DNA of 13,903 nucleotides, from positions 1-13,903 of the forward strand of contig JBHIBA010000097.1 in the NCBI GenBank assembly GCA_046758845.1. Reading direction: 5' to 3'. This DNA is from JBHIBA01 sp046758845. Its GTDB lineage: Bacteria; UBA8248; JACPRG01; G963555815. Below, piece after piece: positions 5,532-13,903 of the stretch (position 1 is its first letter; each line of letters begins with the position of its first letter). The notes beneath the pieces are model-generated. The model worked only from the letters and a program-made list of their open reading frames with translations. It did no database searches and had not been told where the DNA came from. Both the position numbers and the translations under genes were made by a program.

Positions 5532-6550
5532 TGACCCTCTTTCGGGCTGCCCGAGAACGGGATTCCCCCGAAACCCGAGTTTCGCGGGAGGCCGGCGGGC
5601 GGAAAACCTTTCACGGGGTCCTCCTGGCGATTCTCCTGGTTCTGGTGTTTCTTCCGCCCTACTTGGGCCTGTTCTGGCAGACCCTGTTAACGGAGATTCT
5701 GGTCTGGGGGCTTTTTGCCATGTCCTTCGACCTTTTGTACGGCTACGCGGGCCTTTTGAGCTTCGGCCAGTCGGTGTTCTTCGGGATGGGGGTGTACGGT
5801 GTGGCCCTTTCCATCCACTGGTTCGATGTGGGCATTTGGACAGCGCTGGCGGCGGGGTGGGCCCTGGCCCTCGTCTTCGGCTGGGTCATCGGCTTCTTCG
5901 CCGTTCGCGTAGGAACGGCCGGCTTCATCATCCTGACGGCCCTGATGTCCGTCGTTTTCCACTTGATCGCCAACAACTGGCAGAATGTGACCGGCGGGGA
6001 CGCGGGGATCCCCTTTACGGCGCCGCCTCTTCGATTGGGCCTGTGGACGTTTTCCCTCACCCATCCCCTGACCGGCTATTACTTCGCGCTGTCTTTTGTT
6101 TCACTTGCGTTCTTAACGCTCCGTTGGCTGGTGGGTTCGAAGCGGGGCAGGGTCATTGAGGCCATCCGGGAGAACGAGGACCGGGCGACCCTTCTGGGCT
6201 ACAACGTCCGGCGGGAAAGGTTCTGGGCTTTCGTCCTGGCCGGGTTTTTTGCGGGGATCGCTGGGTCCCTGTACTCAACCGCCGTGGACCGGTTTGCCAA
6301 CCAGGACTTTTTCCACTGGTTCGTCTCCGGGGACGCCGTCATCTGGACGCTCCTGGGAGGGGCCGGCACACTGGTGGGGCCGGTCCTGGGGACGGGAATC
6401 CTCCTCGTGTTCAAGGATTACCTTTCGAGCTGGTGGCCCATGGGGTACCCCATCGTCGTGGGAGCGCTGATGCTCGCCGTCGTGATGTTTGCGCCTCAGG
6501 GAATCTTGGGGGTAGCGCGCCGCCGAATCCGGGGACGTTGGAAACTCTGA
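5531..6550 (+). CDS. livM: ABC transporter inner-membrane permease, LivM family
   Basis: This 339-residue protein is the second channel subunit, pairing with LivH. An Arg/Glu-rich cytoplasmic N-terminus of about 28 residues precedes the first membrane segment. Family marks are GYAGLLSFGQ (71-80), TGGDAGIP (154-161), the ATPase-coupling loop RVIEAIRENEDRATLLGYNV (207-226) and LLGGAGTLVGPVLG (274-287). The C-terminus is strongly basic. ATG 5531 overlaps the livH stop, and the in-frame upstream region out to 5135 is antisense-like noise over livH. An 11-base stretch with a ribosome binding site leads into livG. Confidence 0.9.
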   Translation: MTLFRAARERDSPETRVSREAGGRKTFHGVLLAILLVLVFLPPYLGLFWQTLLTEILVWGLFAMSFDLLYGYAGLLSFGQSVFFGMGVYGVALSIHWFDVGIWTALAAGWALALVFGWVIGFFAVRVGTAGFIILTALMSVVFHLIANNWQNVTGGDAGIPFTAPPLRLGLWTFSLTHPLTGYYFALSFVSLAFLTLRWLVGSKRGRVIEAIRENEDRATLLGYNVRRERFWAFVLAGFFAGIAGSLYSTAVDRFANQDFFHWFVSGDAVIWTLLGGAGTLVGPVLGTGILLVFKDYLSSWWPMGYPIVVGALMLAVVMFAPQGILGVARRRIRGRWKL

Positions 6551-6560
6551 AGGAGGCGTC

Positions 6561-7304
6561 ATGGAAGAGAGTCGCGCGCCTTTACAGACCCGGGTCCCGA
6601 TCCTGGAGACCCGGCGATTGTTCAAACGATTCGGCGGCCTGGTGGCCCTGGACCGCGTGGACTTTCAAGTGATGAAGGGAGATCTGCGCGCCATCATCGG
6701 GCCCAATGGGGCCGGGAAGACAACGTTTTTCAACGCTGTTAGCGGGCTCATCCCTCCTGACGGCGGAGAAGTCTTTTTCCGCGCGCAGAGGGTGACGGGC
6801 CTTGCACCCCATGTCATCGCCCGATTGGGCCTGGGCCGGACGCTTCAGGTGACGAGCATCTTTCCCGGCCTCTCGGTCGAGGAGAACCTGTGGGTGGGCG
6901 CGAACGCGGCCGGATATGGCGGACCCGTTCGCGACAGTGTCGGTCAGATCGCGGAGTGGATGGGGCTCGGCCACTTGCGCCGAACTCTGGCCTCAAATCT
7001 CTCCCATGGGGACCAGCGGCTTTTGGAGATCGGCCTTGCGCTCAGCGCCGTCCCGGAGCTTCTCCTCATGGACGAGCCCACCGCCGGCCTGAGCGCCGCC
7101 GAGACCCGGAGGCTGATCCCCCTGATCGCGAAACTCGGCGAGAGCCTCACCCTCGTGATCATCGAGCACGACATCAAGTTCCTCATGGAGGTGGCCCGGA
7201 CGCTCTCGGTCTTTCACCAGGGAAGGAAGATCGCCGAAGGGGACCCGGATTCCATCCGGGCCAACGAAGAAGTCCAGGAGGTTTACCTCAGGGGGACGGC
7301 GTGA
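6561..7304 (+). CDS. livG: ABC transporter ATP-binding protein, LivG family
   Basis: This 247-residue cytoplasmic ATPase drives the importer together with LivF. Visible motifs are Walker A GPNGAGKTT (47-55), Q-loop Q96 in GRTLQVTSIF, signature LSHGDQR (147-153), Walker B LLLMDEP (167-173), the D-loop AGLSAAE and the His switch H203 in IIEHD. The signature has H-G-D where relatives usually have Y-G-x, still compatible with function because Ser and Gly are kept. The insert between Walker A and the signature is about 90 residues, somewhat short for LivG. AGGAGG sits just before ATG 6561, immediately after the livM stop. Confidence 0.92.
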   Translation: MEESRAPLQTRVPILETRRLFKRFGGLVALDRVDFQVMKGDLRAIIGPNGAGKTTFFNAVSGLIPPDGGEVFFRAQRVTGLAPHVIARLGLGRTLQVTSIFPGLSVEENLWVGANAAGYGGPVRDSVGQIAEWMGLGHLRRTLASNLSHGDQRLLEIGLALSAVPELLLMDEPTAGLSAAETRRLIPLIAKLGESLTLVIIEHDIKFLMEVARTLSVFHQGRKIAEGDPDSIRANEEVQEVYLRGTA

Positions 7305-8002
7305 TTCGCCTCGAGGACGTGCACACCTATTTCGGCAAGAGTCACATCCTGCAAGGCGTGAGCCTCCACGTGGCTCAGGGGGAGACCGTTTGCATCCTGG
7401 GCAGGAACGGGGTGGGGAAGACCACCACGCTGCGCACACTGATGAAGCTGGTTCCCCCCGCCTCTGGGCGGATCTGGGTTGACGGGCGGGACGTGACAGA
7501 CCTGCCCGCGCACAAGATGGCCCGGCTGGGCATCGGGTATGTCCCGCAAGGGCGCCGCATTTTCCCCAAGTTCACCGTGCGGGAAAACCTGGAGGTGGCC
7601 GTCCTGGAAGGGGTCGTTCCGGCAGAGCGCCTGGAGAGGGTCTTGGAGTATTTCCCCGCCCTCAAGGACCGCTTCGGCCAGTGGGGCGGGACCCTCAGCG
7701 GCGGGGAGCAACAGATGCTGGCCATCGGGCGCGCCCTCATGACCGGTCCCGAAGCGCTGGTTTTCGACGAGCCGACAGAGGGCTTGATGCCCTCTCTGAT
7801 TGAGCTGCTCAAGGACGCCCTCCACTCGATGAATCGGAGGGGGATGACCATCCTTTTAGTGGAACAGCAGGTGGAGACCGCCCTGGCTGTGGCCGACCGC
7901 ATCTATCTGATGGAGAAGGGGGCGATTCAGCACGAGGCGACGCCCGCCGACCTCCGCGCGGACCGGTCCATCCTCTTGAAGTTTCTGGGGGTGGACGTTT
8001 GA
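7301..8002 (+). CDS. livF: ABC transporter ATP-binding protein, LivF family
   Basis: This 233-residue ATPase is the partner of LivG. Visible motifs are Walker A GRNGVGKTT (34-42), Q-loop Q83 in YVPQGRRIF, signature LSGGEQQ (132-138), Walker B ALVFDEP (152-158) with PTEGLMPS, and LLVEQQ (185-190), where Gln189 occupies the His-switch place as is normal in LivF proteins. The length is standard. The GTG start overlaps the livG stop by four bases (GTGA), so translation is coupled. It is the last gene of the five-gene transporter operon, and no regulator or enzyme is attached that would reveal the substrate. Confidence 0.92.
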   Translation: MIRLEDVHTYFGKSHILQGVSLHVAQGETVCILGRNGVGKTTTLRTLMKLVPPASGRIWVDGRDVTDLPAHKMARLGIGYVPQGRRIFPKFTVRENLEVAVLEGVVPAERLERVLEYFPALKDRFGQWGGTLSGGEQQMLAIGRALMTGPEALVFDEPTEGLMPSLIELLKDALHSMNRRGMTILLVEQQVETALAVADRIYLMEKGAIQHEATPADLRADRSILLKFLGVDV

Positions 8003-8023
8003 CGGCGAGCTGGGCGGCGTTCC

Positions 8024-8094
8024 CCATTTCCCGCCGGCCTCATTGCGAAAAGCGTCGTACAACCCCAAATTTATTCGTGTCGCGGCGGAAATGG
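8024..8094 (+). repeat. Inverted repeat after the transporter operon
   Basis: CCATTTCCCGCCG (8024-8036) can pair with CGGCGGAAATGG (8083-8094) with one bulged C, across a 46-base loop. It begins 22 bases after the livF stop. There is no T run, so it is a possible Rho-type or processing structure at the operon end rather than a clear intrinsic terminator. Confidence 0.35.
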
Positions 8095-8210
8095 CTTGAG
8101 CCCCTGACGAACGGCCAGCCCTCCTCTGTTTTGGAATTTTGAGGTGTCAGGTCAGCACTTTTAGGGCTAAGTCTAGCGTTTAGAAAGAGTTGTACCTTCT
8201 TTATTCAAGC

Positions 8211-8239
8211 TTGACGCGAGGTCGAGAGCCTTCTAAAAT
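8211..8239 (+). promoter_or_regulatory. Sigma70-type promoter for the amidase-der operon
   Basis: TTGACG (8211-8216) and TAAAAT (8234-8239) are separated by exactly 17 bases; each differs from consensus at one position. Transcription would begin near 8246, giving a leader of about 26 bases that contains AGAGGAAGG before the GTG start at 8272. Confidence 0.75.
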
Positions 8240-8271
8240 TCTATGGGTGGCTGGTTAGAGGAAGGGCGGTC

Positions 8272-9620
8272 GTGAGTACGAGAAAGGCAACTCTCCGATT
8301 TGGCACAACGCTCGTTGGGGCGGTTTGTCTCCTCTGCGGTGGTTTCCTTGCCGATGTGAAGGCTGAAAAGGCCTCGGTGACCGACGTCCGGGTATGGTCC
8401 ACCCCCCGATATGCTCGGGTTGTGATCCACCTGAAGGGTCGCGCCCCCTTCGCCTACGACCGCCTGGGCTCGCCGGACCGCATCTACGTCGACATCCAAG
8501 GAGCGGCCCTGCGGCTTGGGAAAAAAGACAGGACGATTGAGGGGAAGGGAGTCCTCAAGGCGGTCAGAATCGGCCTGAACACGCGCACCATCGCCCGGAT
8601 CGTCCTCGACTTGAAGGCTATCGAATCCTACAGGGTCTTCTCTCTCGCGGCTCCCAGCCGGATAGTGGTCGATGTGGAGGCTCCGCCGCCAAAAGCGGCC
8701 GCTGAAAAACCCAAGCTTACGGCGAGGAAGCCGCCCCCGGTCCCTGAGCCGAAGCCGAATTCCCCCTCGGCGCCCGAGCAGAAGGCCCGTCGCACCCTTG
8801 GCGAACCGCCTGTAGGCAGTCCTTCCGTTCCCCCGGAGTCGGTCAAGGCCCCCTCCCCGCCCCCGAAGAGAGAGGCGGCAGTCTCGCCGGATGAGATGAG
8901 CCTCGCCGAACGCTTCAGGCGGGGTTTGGGGAAGATCGTCCTCGATCCCGGCCATGGCGGGAAGGACCCTGGCGCAGTGGGCGTCGTCAGGGGCATTTAC
9001 GAGAAGGACATCGTATTGGACATCTCCAAGCGGATGGCGCGCATTCTCAGGCGTGACCTGAAGGCCAAGGTGCTCCTGACGCGCACGCGGGACGTGTTCA
9101 TTCCGCTGGAGGAGCGCACGGCTTTTGCCAATGCCCACCGGGCCGACCTCTTCGTCTCGATCCACGCCAACTCCAGCCCCGGAAGGCGCCTGAGCGGCCT
9201 GGAGACCTATTTGTTGAGCGAAGCCACAGACGAGCGGGCCCTGAAGGTCGCCGCACGCGAAAACGGTGTGTCAACAGAGGAGCTGAGCGACCTTCAGATC
9301 ATCTTGAGCGACTTGCGGACGCGGGGGGTGATCAACCGGTCCCTTCCACTTGCAGAATCCGTTCAGAAAACGATGTTTTCGACCCTGACCCGCCGCTATT
9401 CCGGTGTCCGTGACCTTGGGGTGAAGCAGGCGCCATTTTACGTCCTGATGGGCGCGCAAATGCCGAGTATTTTGGTGGAGGTGGGCTTTTTGAGCAATCG
9501 CCTGGGAGAGCGGCGGCTTCGTTCGTCGAAGTACCGCCAGGTGGTGGCCACGTCCATTTCCGTCGGGGTCCGGAAGTTTGTCGAGCGCACGCAACTCGCC
9601 CGTGAACTCAACCGCCCCCG

Positions 9621-9624
<4 letters not shown>
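8272..9624 (+). CDS. amiC: Periplasmic N-acetylmuramoyl-L-alanine amidase with AMIN domain
   Basis: This 450-residue zinc enzyme cleaves the amide bond between MurNAc and L-Ala of peptidoglycan, as AmiA/B/C do during daughter-cell separation. A Sec signal peptide occupies about 1-31 (likely cut after VKA). The AMIN domain (about 34-136) targets the enzyme to the septum or envelope. A Pro/Lys-rich linker follows (about 137-205), then the Amidase_3 catalytic domain (about 220-438). Zinc and catalytic residues are visible: H228 in DPGHGGKDPG, E244 in YEKDIVLD, H298 in SIHAN and E403 in LVEVGFLSN. About 75 residues between SIHAN and VEVG include the variable regulatory segment found in division amidases. 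GTG 8272 is supported by AGAGGAAGG. The stop overlaps the der start. amiC is a family-level name; amiB-like is equally possible. Confidence 0.9.
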
Positions 9625-10982
<1,358 letters not shown>

Positions 10983-11009
10983 AGTTGCCCGTGCCATCTG
11001 CTTGTCTTC

Positions 11010-11039
11010 TTGACAATCCGCTCATTCTCATTGTTAGAT
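11010..11039 (+). promoter_or_regulatory. Sigma70-type promoter for the EF-G-like gene
   Basis: A perfect TTGACA (11010-11015) is followed after 18 bases by TTAGAT (11034-11039), a poorer -10 element. The start of transcription would be near 11046, about 50 bases before the ATG. GGAGG at 11080-11084 is the ribosome binding site. It lies in the 113-base gap after der, where no clear terminator is seen. Confidence 0.55.
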
Positions 11040-11095
11040 TGGGAAAATCCACCAGAAGGAAGAATTTCATCGTCCGCACGGAGGCACTCTAGCGT

Positions 11096-13183
11096 ATGAA
11101 GACTTATGCCATCGATTCCCTTCGCAACGTCGGGTTGATTGGCCACGGGGGGGTGGGGAAAACTTCGCTCGCGGAGGCCATGCTTTTCATTGCTGGGGCG
11201 ACCAAACGTCTGGGTATGGTAGAGAACGGCACGTCCATCTTCGATTACGAGCCAGAGGAGATCAAACGCCAGTTCAGCATCAATGCGATGCTGGGATTTT
11301 GCGAGTGGAACAAGGATAAGATCAACATAATAGACACGCCTGGTTACTCCAACTTCACAACCGACACCAAGGGTTGCATGAGCGTTTTGGACGGCGCGGT
11401 GGTCGTCGTAAGCGCGGAAGATGGTGTCCAGGTCCAGACGGAGAAGGTGTGGAATTGGGCGAATGATTCGGCGGTCCGGCTCCTGGTGTTCGTGAACGGT
11501 ATGGACAAGGAGAGGGCGGATTTCGCCGCGGCGCTCACCAGGGCCGATGGCCTGTTGGCGCCCAAACCCGTTGCGTTCCAGGCGCCCGTGGGATCGGGGT
11601 CCGGATTCCGCGGCGTGGTGGACCTGATCCGGCAAAGGGCTTACCTGTTCGCCCAGGACGGGAGCGGAAAGATGGAGGAGGCGGACGTTCCGGCGGACCT
11701 CACGGGCGCGGTCTCTGAGGCCCGGGAAAAGCTCATCGAGGCCGCCGCCGAAGGGGAAGACGAGCTGCTGGAAAAATACCTGGAGAGCGGCGATCTGAGC
11801 AATGAGGAAATCTTGAAAGGTCTGGCCGCAGGCGTTCGCGAAGGCAAGGTGGTCCCGGCCCTTTGCGGCTCGGCCGCCAAGTTGATCGGGGTCCAGCCGC
11901 TCCTGACCGCCGTCGCCGAGTTGCTCCCTTCTCCGCTTCAGCGGCCGGCTGTGTCGGCGAACAACCCGGCGAACGGGGAGCCCGTGACGGTTCGGCCCGA
12001 TGAAGGAGGACCTCTGAACGCCCGGGTCTTCAAGACCGTTTCGGACCCCTACGCGGGCAGGCTGAGTTTTTTCCGCGTTTTCTCCGGCAAGCTGAGCTCC
12101 GATTCCACGGTCTTCAACGGTACGCAGGGCGAACGCGAACGGGTCGGCCAGTTGTACAACATCCGGGGAAAGGAACAGATTCCGGCGGGCGTCATCTCGG
12201 CGGGAGACTTCGGTGCGGTCGCCAAGCTGAAAGCCACCAAGACGGGGGACACCCTTTGCGATGAAAAATCAGTTGCGGTCTTCGGCCCCATCGGATTTCC
12301 CAAGCCCGCCATTTCCTTCGCGGTCGTCCCCAAGACCAAGGGGGATGAAGAGAAGATCAGCACGGCCATTCAACGGTTGATGGAGGAAGACGCAGCCCTG
12401 GAGCTGTCCCGGGACCCGCAAACCAAGGAAATGATCATCTCAGGATTGGGTGACCTTCACCTTGAGGTTGCGCTAGAGAAGATGAAGAGAAAATTCGGGG
12501 TGGAGGTGGAATTCAAGACGCCGCGGGTACCCTATAAGGAGACGATTCGCGGCTTGGCCAAGGCCCAGGGAAAGTATAAGAAGCAGACGGGCGGACGCGG
12601 GCAGTATGGGGACACCTGGATCGAGATCAGCCCCCGGTCCCGCGGGGGAGGGTTCGAGTTCGTCAACAACATTGTGGGCGGAGCCATCCCCAGGCAATAC
12701 ATCCCTGCCGTTCAAAAGGGAATCGTAGAAACGATGCATGCCGGTGTCTTGGCGGGGTATCCCGTGACAGACGTTCAGGTGAAGCTTTACGACGGAAGTT
12801 TCCACTCTGTGGACTCCTCGGAAATGGCTTTCAAAATTGCGGGCTCCATGGCCTTCAAGAAGGCCTTCAAGGACGCCAAGCCCGTCCTTCTCGAGCCCAT
12901 CATGAACATGGAGATCTCCGTGCCAAGCGACCTTGTCGGAGATGTCATCGGGGACCTCAACTCGCGCAGGGGCAAAGTCCTGGGCATGAAGCCCGTCGGC
13001 GCCACCAGCGTCGTTGAGGCCCAGGTCCCCTTGGCTGAGGTCCTGACGTACGCCATCACCCTGCGGTCCATCACGGCCGACCGGGGAAGCTTCACCATGG
13101 AGTTCTCCCGTTACGAGGAGCTGCCGGGGCAGGTGGCGGAGAAGGTCATAGCCGGAGCGGCGGTGGGGGAGAAGGAAGAATGA
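11096..13183 (+). CDS. EF-G-like translational GTPase (second-type elongation factor G)
   Basis: This 695-residue protein has the five-domain EF-G architecture: a GTPase domain with its insert (about 8-280), domain II (about 305-395), III (about 400-475), IV (about 478-600, with GGRGQYGD at 499-506 and DGSFHSVDSSEMAFKIAGS at 566-584) and V (about 600-675). The G motifs mark it as a paralogue rather than the canonical factor. G1 is GHGGVGKT (16-23) instead of AHIDAGKT. G2 has RQFSIN with S61 at the Thr place. G3 is DTPGY (80-84), with Tyr replacing the catalytic His. G4 is NGMD (134-137), where NKxD is expected. Relatives such as mycobacterial EF-G2 are reported to bind GTP with little or no hydrolysis, so a regulatory or stress role in translation is likely. 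It is monocistronic or the first gene with the membrane protein at 13188. Confidence 0.88.
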   Translation: MKTYAIDSLRNVGLIGHGGVGKTSLAEAMLFIAGATKRLGMVENGTSIFDYEPEEIKRQFSINAMLGFCEWNKDKINIIDTPGYSNFTTDTKGCMSVLDGAVVVVSAEDGVQVQTEKVWNWANDSAVRLLVFVNGMDKERADFAAALTRADGLLAPKPVAFQAPVGSGSGFRGVVDLIRQRAYLFAQDGSGKMEEADVPADLTGAVSEAREKLIEAAAEGEDELLEKYLESGDLSNEEILKGLAAGVREGKVVPALCGSAAKLIGVQPLLTAVAELLPSPLQRPAVSANNPANGEPVTVRPDEGGPLNARVFKTVSDPYAGRLSFFRVFSGKLSSDSTVFNGTQGERERVGQLYNIRGKEQIPAGVISAGDFGAVAKLKATKTGDTLCDEKSVAVFGPIGFPKPAISFAVVPKTKGDEEKISTAIQRLMEEDAALELSRDPQTKEMIISGLGDLHLEVALEKMKRKFGVEVEFKTPRVPYKETIRGLAKAQGKYKKQTGGRGQYGDTWIEISPRSRGGGFEFVNNIVGGAIPRQYIPAVQKGIVETMHAGVLAGYPVTDVQVKLYDGSFHSVDSSEMAFKIAGSMAFKKAFKDAKPVLLEPIMNMEISVPSDLVGDVIGDLNSRRGKVLGMKPVGATSVVEAQVPLAEVLTYAITLRSITADRGSFTMEFSRYEELPGQVAEKVIAGAAVGEKEE

Positions 13184-13187
13184 CGCA

Positions 13188-13903
13188 GTGAAGACCATCA
13201 ACCTGTTGTATTCGAGGCTTCCCCTACCGGTCGAGGGGCCGATCACAGACCTCGCGGAGATCGCTATGGGCCAAGCCTTCGAAAGCGAAGAGCGAAAGCG
13301 CAGAAAACCTCCGTTCAAGACGCGCGGAGGTGCGATTCTGACCCTTTGGGTGGCGGGGGGGATCTTGCTGGCTGGAGGCGCGTACTTCGCGCTGACTCAG
13401 CCCCCGGACTCTCCAGGGAAGAGGCGCCCGGCTTCCCCCAGCGTGTCCGGAGAGGCGCAGCCGCCGGCGGGCCGGGCAACACCTGTGCCCGTGGCAGCCA
13501 CGGGGAGGCCACAGCCCCGAACGATGGACGGCAAACCTCCACCCCGTCCCAGTTCGCCCGCCGCGACCAGACCGTTTCGGGAGCCCGAAACGAGACCTCC
13601 GGCCCAACCACCTTCCCCTCAGGCCCCGGCCACAGCTCTCGCATCGACCCCAAAGGAAACGGAGAAGAAATCGCTCCCCGCCGTTCCCGAAAAACCGGCG
13701 GGTCGATCCTCGCCGGCTAGGACTGAAATCAAAGCATCCGTTGTGCCCGAAGCCGTGCCGGCGCGACCGGCGCCGGCGTCTCTTGCGCCCAAAGTTGCGG
13801 AAACCCCGCCTCCGTCGGTGAAGAAAGAAGCCGCCCGCTCGCGGGAAGCGGCGCAAAATCAAGCGCCTGAGCCTCCGCCGAAACCGCCCAAGGCCGAAAC
13901 CTC
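13188..13903 (+). CDS. Single-pass membrane protein with Pro/Ala-rich region (runs off right edge)
   Basis: An open frame of 238 codons starts at GTG 13188, four bases after the EF-G-like stop, and is still open at the window end. AAGGA at 13172-13176, inside the preceding gene, is the probable ribosome binding site. Residues 1-48 are a charged cytoplasmic head rich in Lys, Arg and Glu. Residues about 49-70 form one hydrophobic segment (GGAILTLWVAGGILLAGGA). The remaining 165 or so residues are low-complexity, rich in Pro, Ala, Lys, Glu and Ser, which is typical of an extended periplasmic spacer. The layout resembles TonB, GspB-like, SPOR or FimV/MshN-type proteins, whose functional domain would lie beyond the edge, so no function is assigned. 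ATG 13276 is a possible later start. Confidence 0.7.
   Translation, partial: MKTINLLYSRLPLPVEGPITDLAEIAMGQAFESEERKRRKPPFKTRGGAILTLWVAGGILLAGGAYFALTQPPDSPGKRRPASPSVSGEAQPPAGRATPVPVAATGRPQPRTMDGKPPPRPSSPAATRPFREPETRPPAQPPSPQAPATALASTPKETEKKSLPAVPEKPAGRSSPARTEIKASVVPEAVPARPAPASLAPKVAETPPPSVKKEAARSREAAQNQAPEPPPKPPKAET

Noticed and set aside
8233..9165. 310-codon open frame antisense to the amidase
   Set aside because: It is a GC-driven shadow with Arg/Gly-rich, repetitive composition; the sense strand has all amidase motifs.
13224..13862. 212-codon Arg-rich open frame on the minus strand
   Set aside because: It is the antisense of the Pro/Ala-rich protein; the plus frame has a membrane segment, a start next to the upstream gene and a ribosome binding site.

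Overview
The window is GC-rich bacterial chromosome, roughly 60% or more GC by eye, with tight gene packing, frequent GTG starts and 1-4 base stop/start overlaps. It carries no tRNA, rRNA, CRISPR array, insertion sequence or phage gene that I can recognise. The gene set fits a Gram-negative-type bacterium of a deltaproteobacterial, NC10/Methylomirabilota or Rokubacteria-like lineage: an AMIN-domain amidase, Der, a second EF-G-like GTPase and a Tat-exported LivK-type binding protein. The lineage is inferred from gene style and cannot be fixed from the sequence alone.

Left part (1-2925). The minus strand carries three genes: the start of an exported His-rich protein that runs off the left edge, an SDR-type oxidoreductase with an unusual active site, and a small TPR protein. 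The His-rich gene has a roughly 140-base leader able to form several hairpins, and upstream of it lies a perfect FNR-like dyad (ATGAT-N4-ATCAT). A Crp/Fnr-family regulator on the plus strand diverges from the TPR gene. Its recognition helix keeps the Glu and Arg expected for GAT-type half-sites, so it is a candidate to bind that dyad and its own promoter.

Middle part (3277-8002). A complete five-gene ABC importer of the branched-chain amino acid/amide/urea class follows, in the order binding protein, LivH, LivM, LivG, LivF. It is preceded by a complex terminator-like structure. A strong hairpin separates the binding-protein gene from the permease genes, the usual way to make more binding protein than membrane subunits. 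The imported substrate cannot be read from the sequence.

Right part (8211-13903). A near-consensus sigma70 promoter drives an N-acetylmuramoyl-L-alanine amidase that is translationally coupled to the ribosome-assembly GTPase Der. A second promoter drives an EF-G-like translational GTPase with altered G motifs. Four bases after it begins a single-pass membrane protein with a long Pro/Ala-rich extracytoplasmic region, cut by the right edge.

No obviously new multi-gene system is visible. The most interesting points are the regulatory DNA around the His-rich gene and the Fnr-type regulator, the SDR without the canonical Tyr/Lys, and the EF-G paralogue with NGMD and DTPGY motifs.
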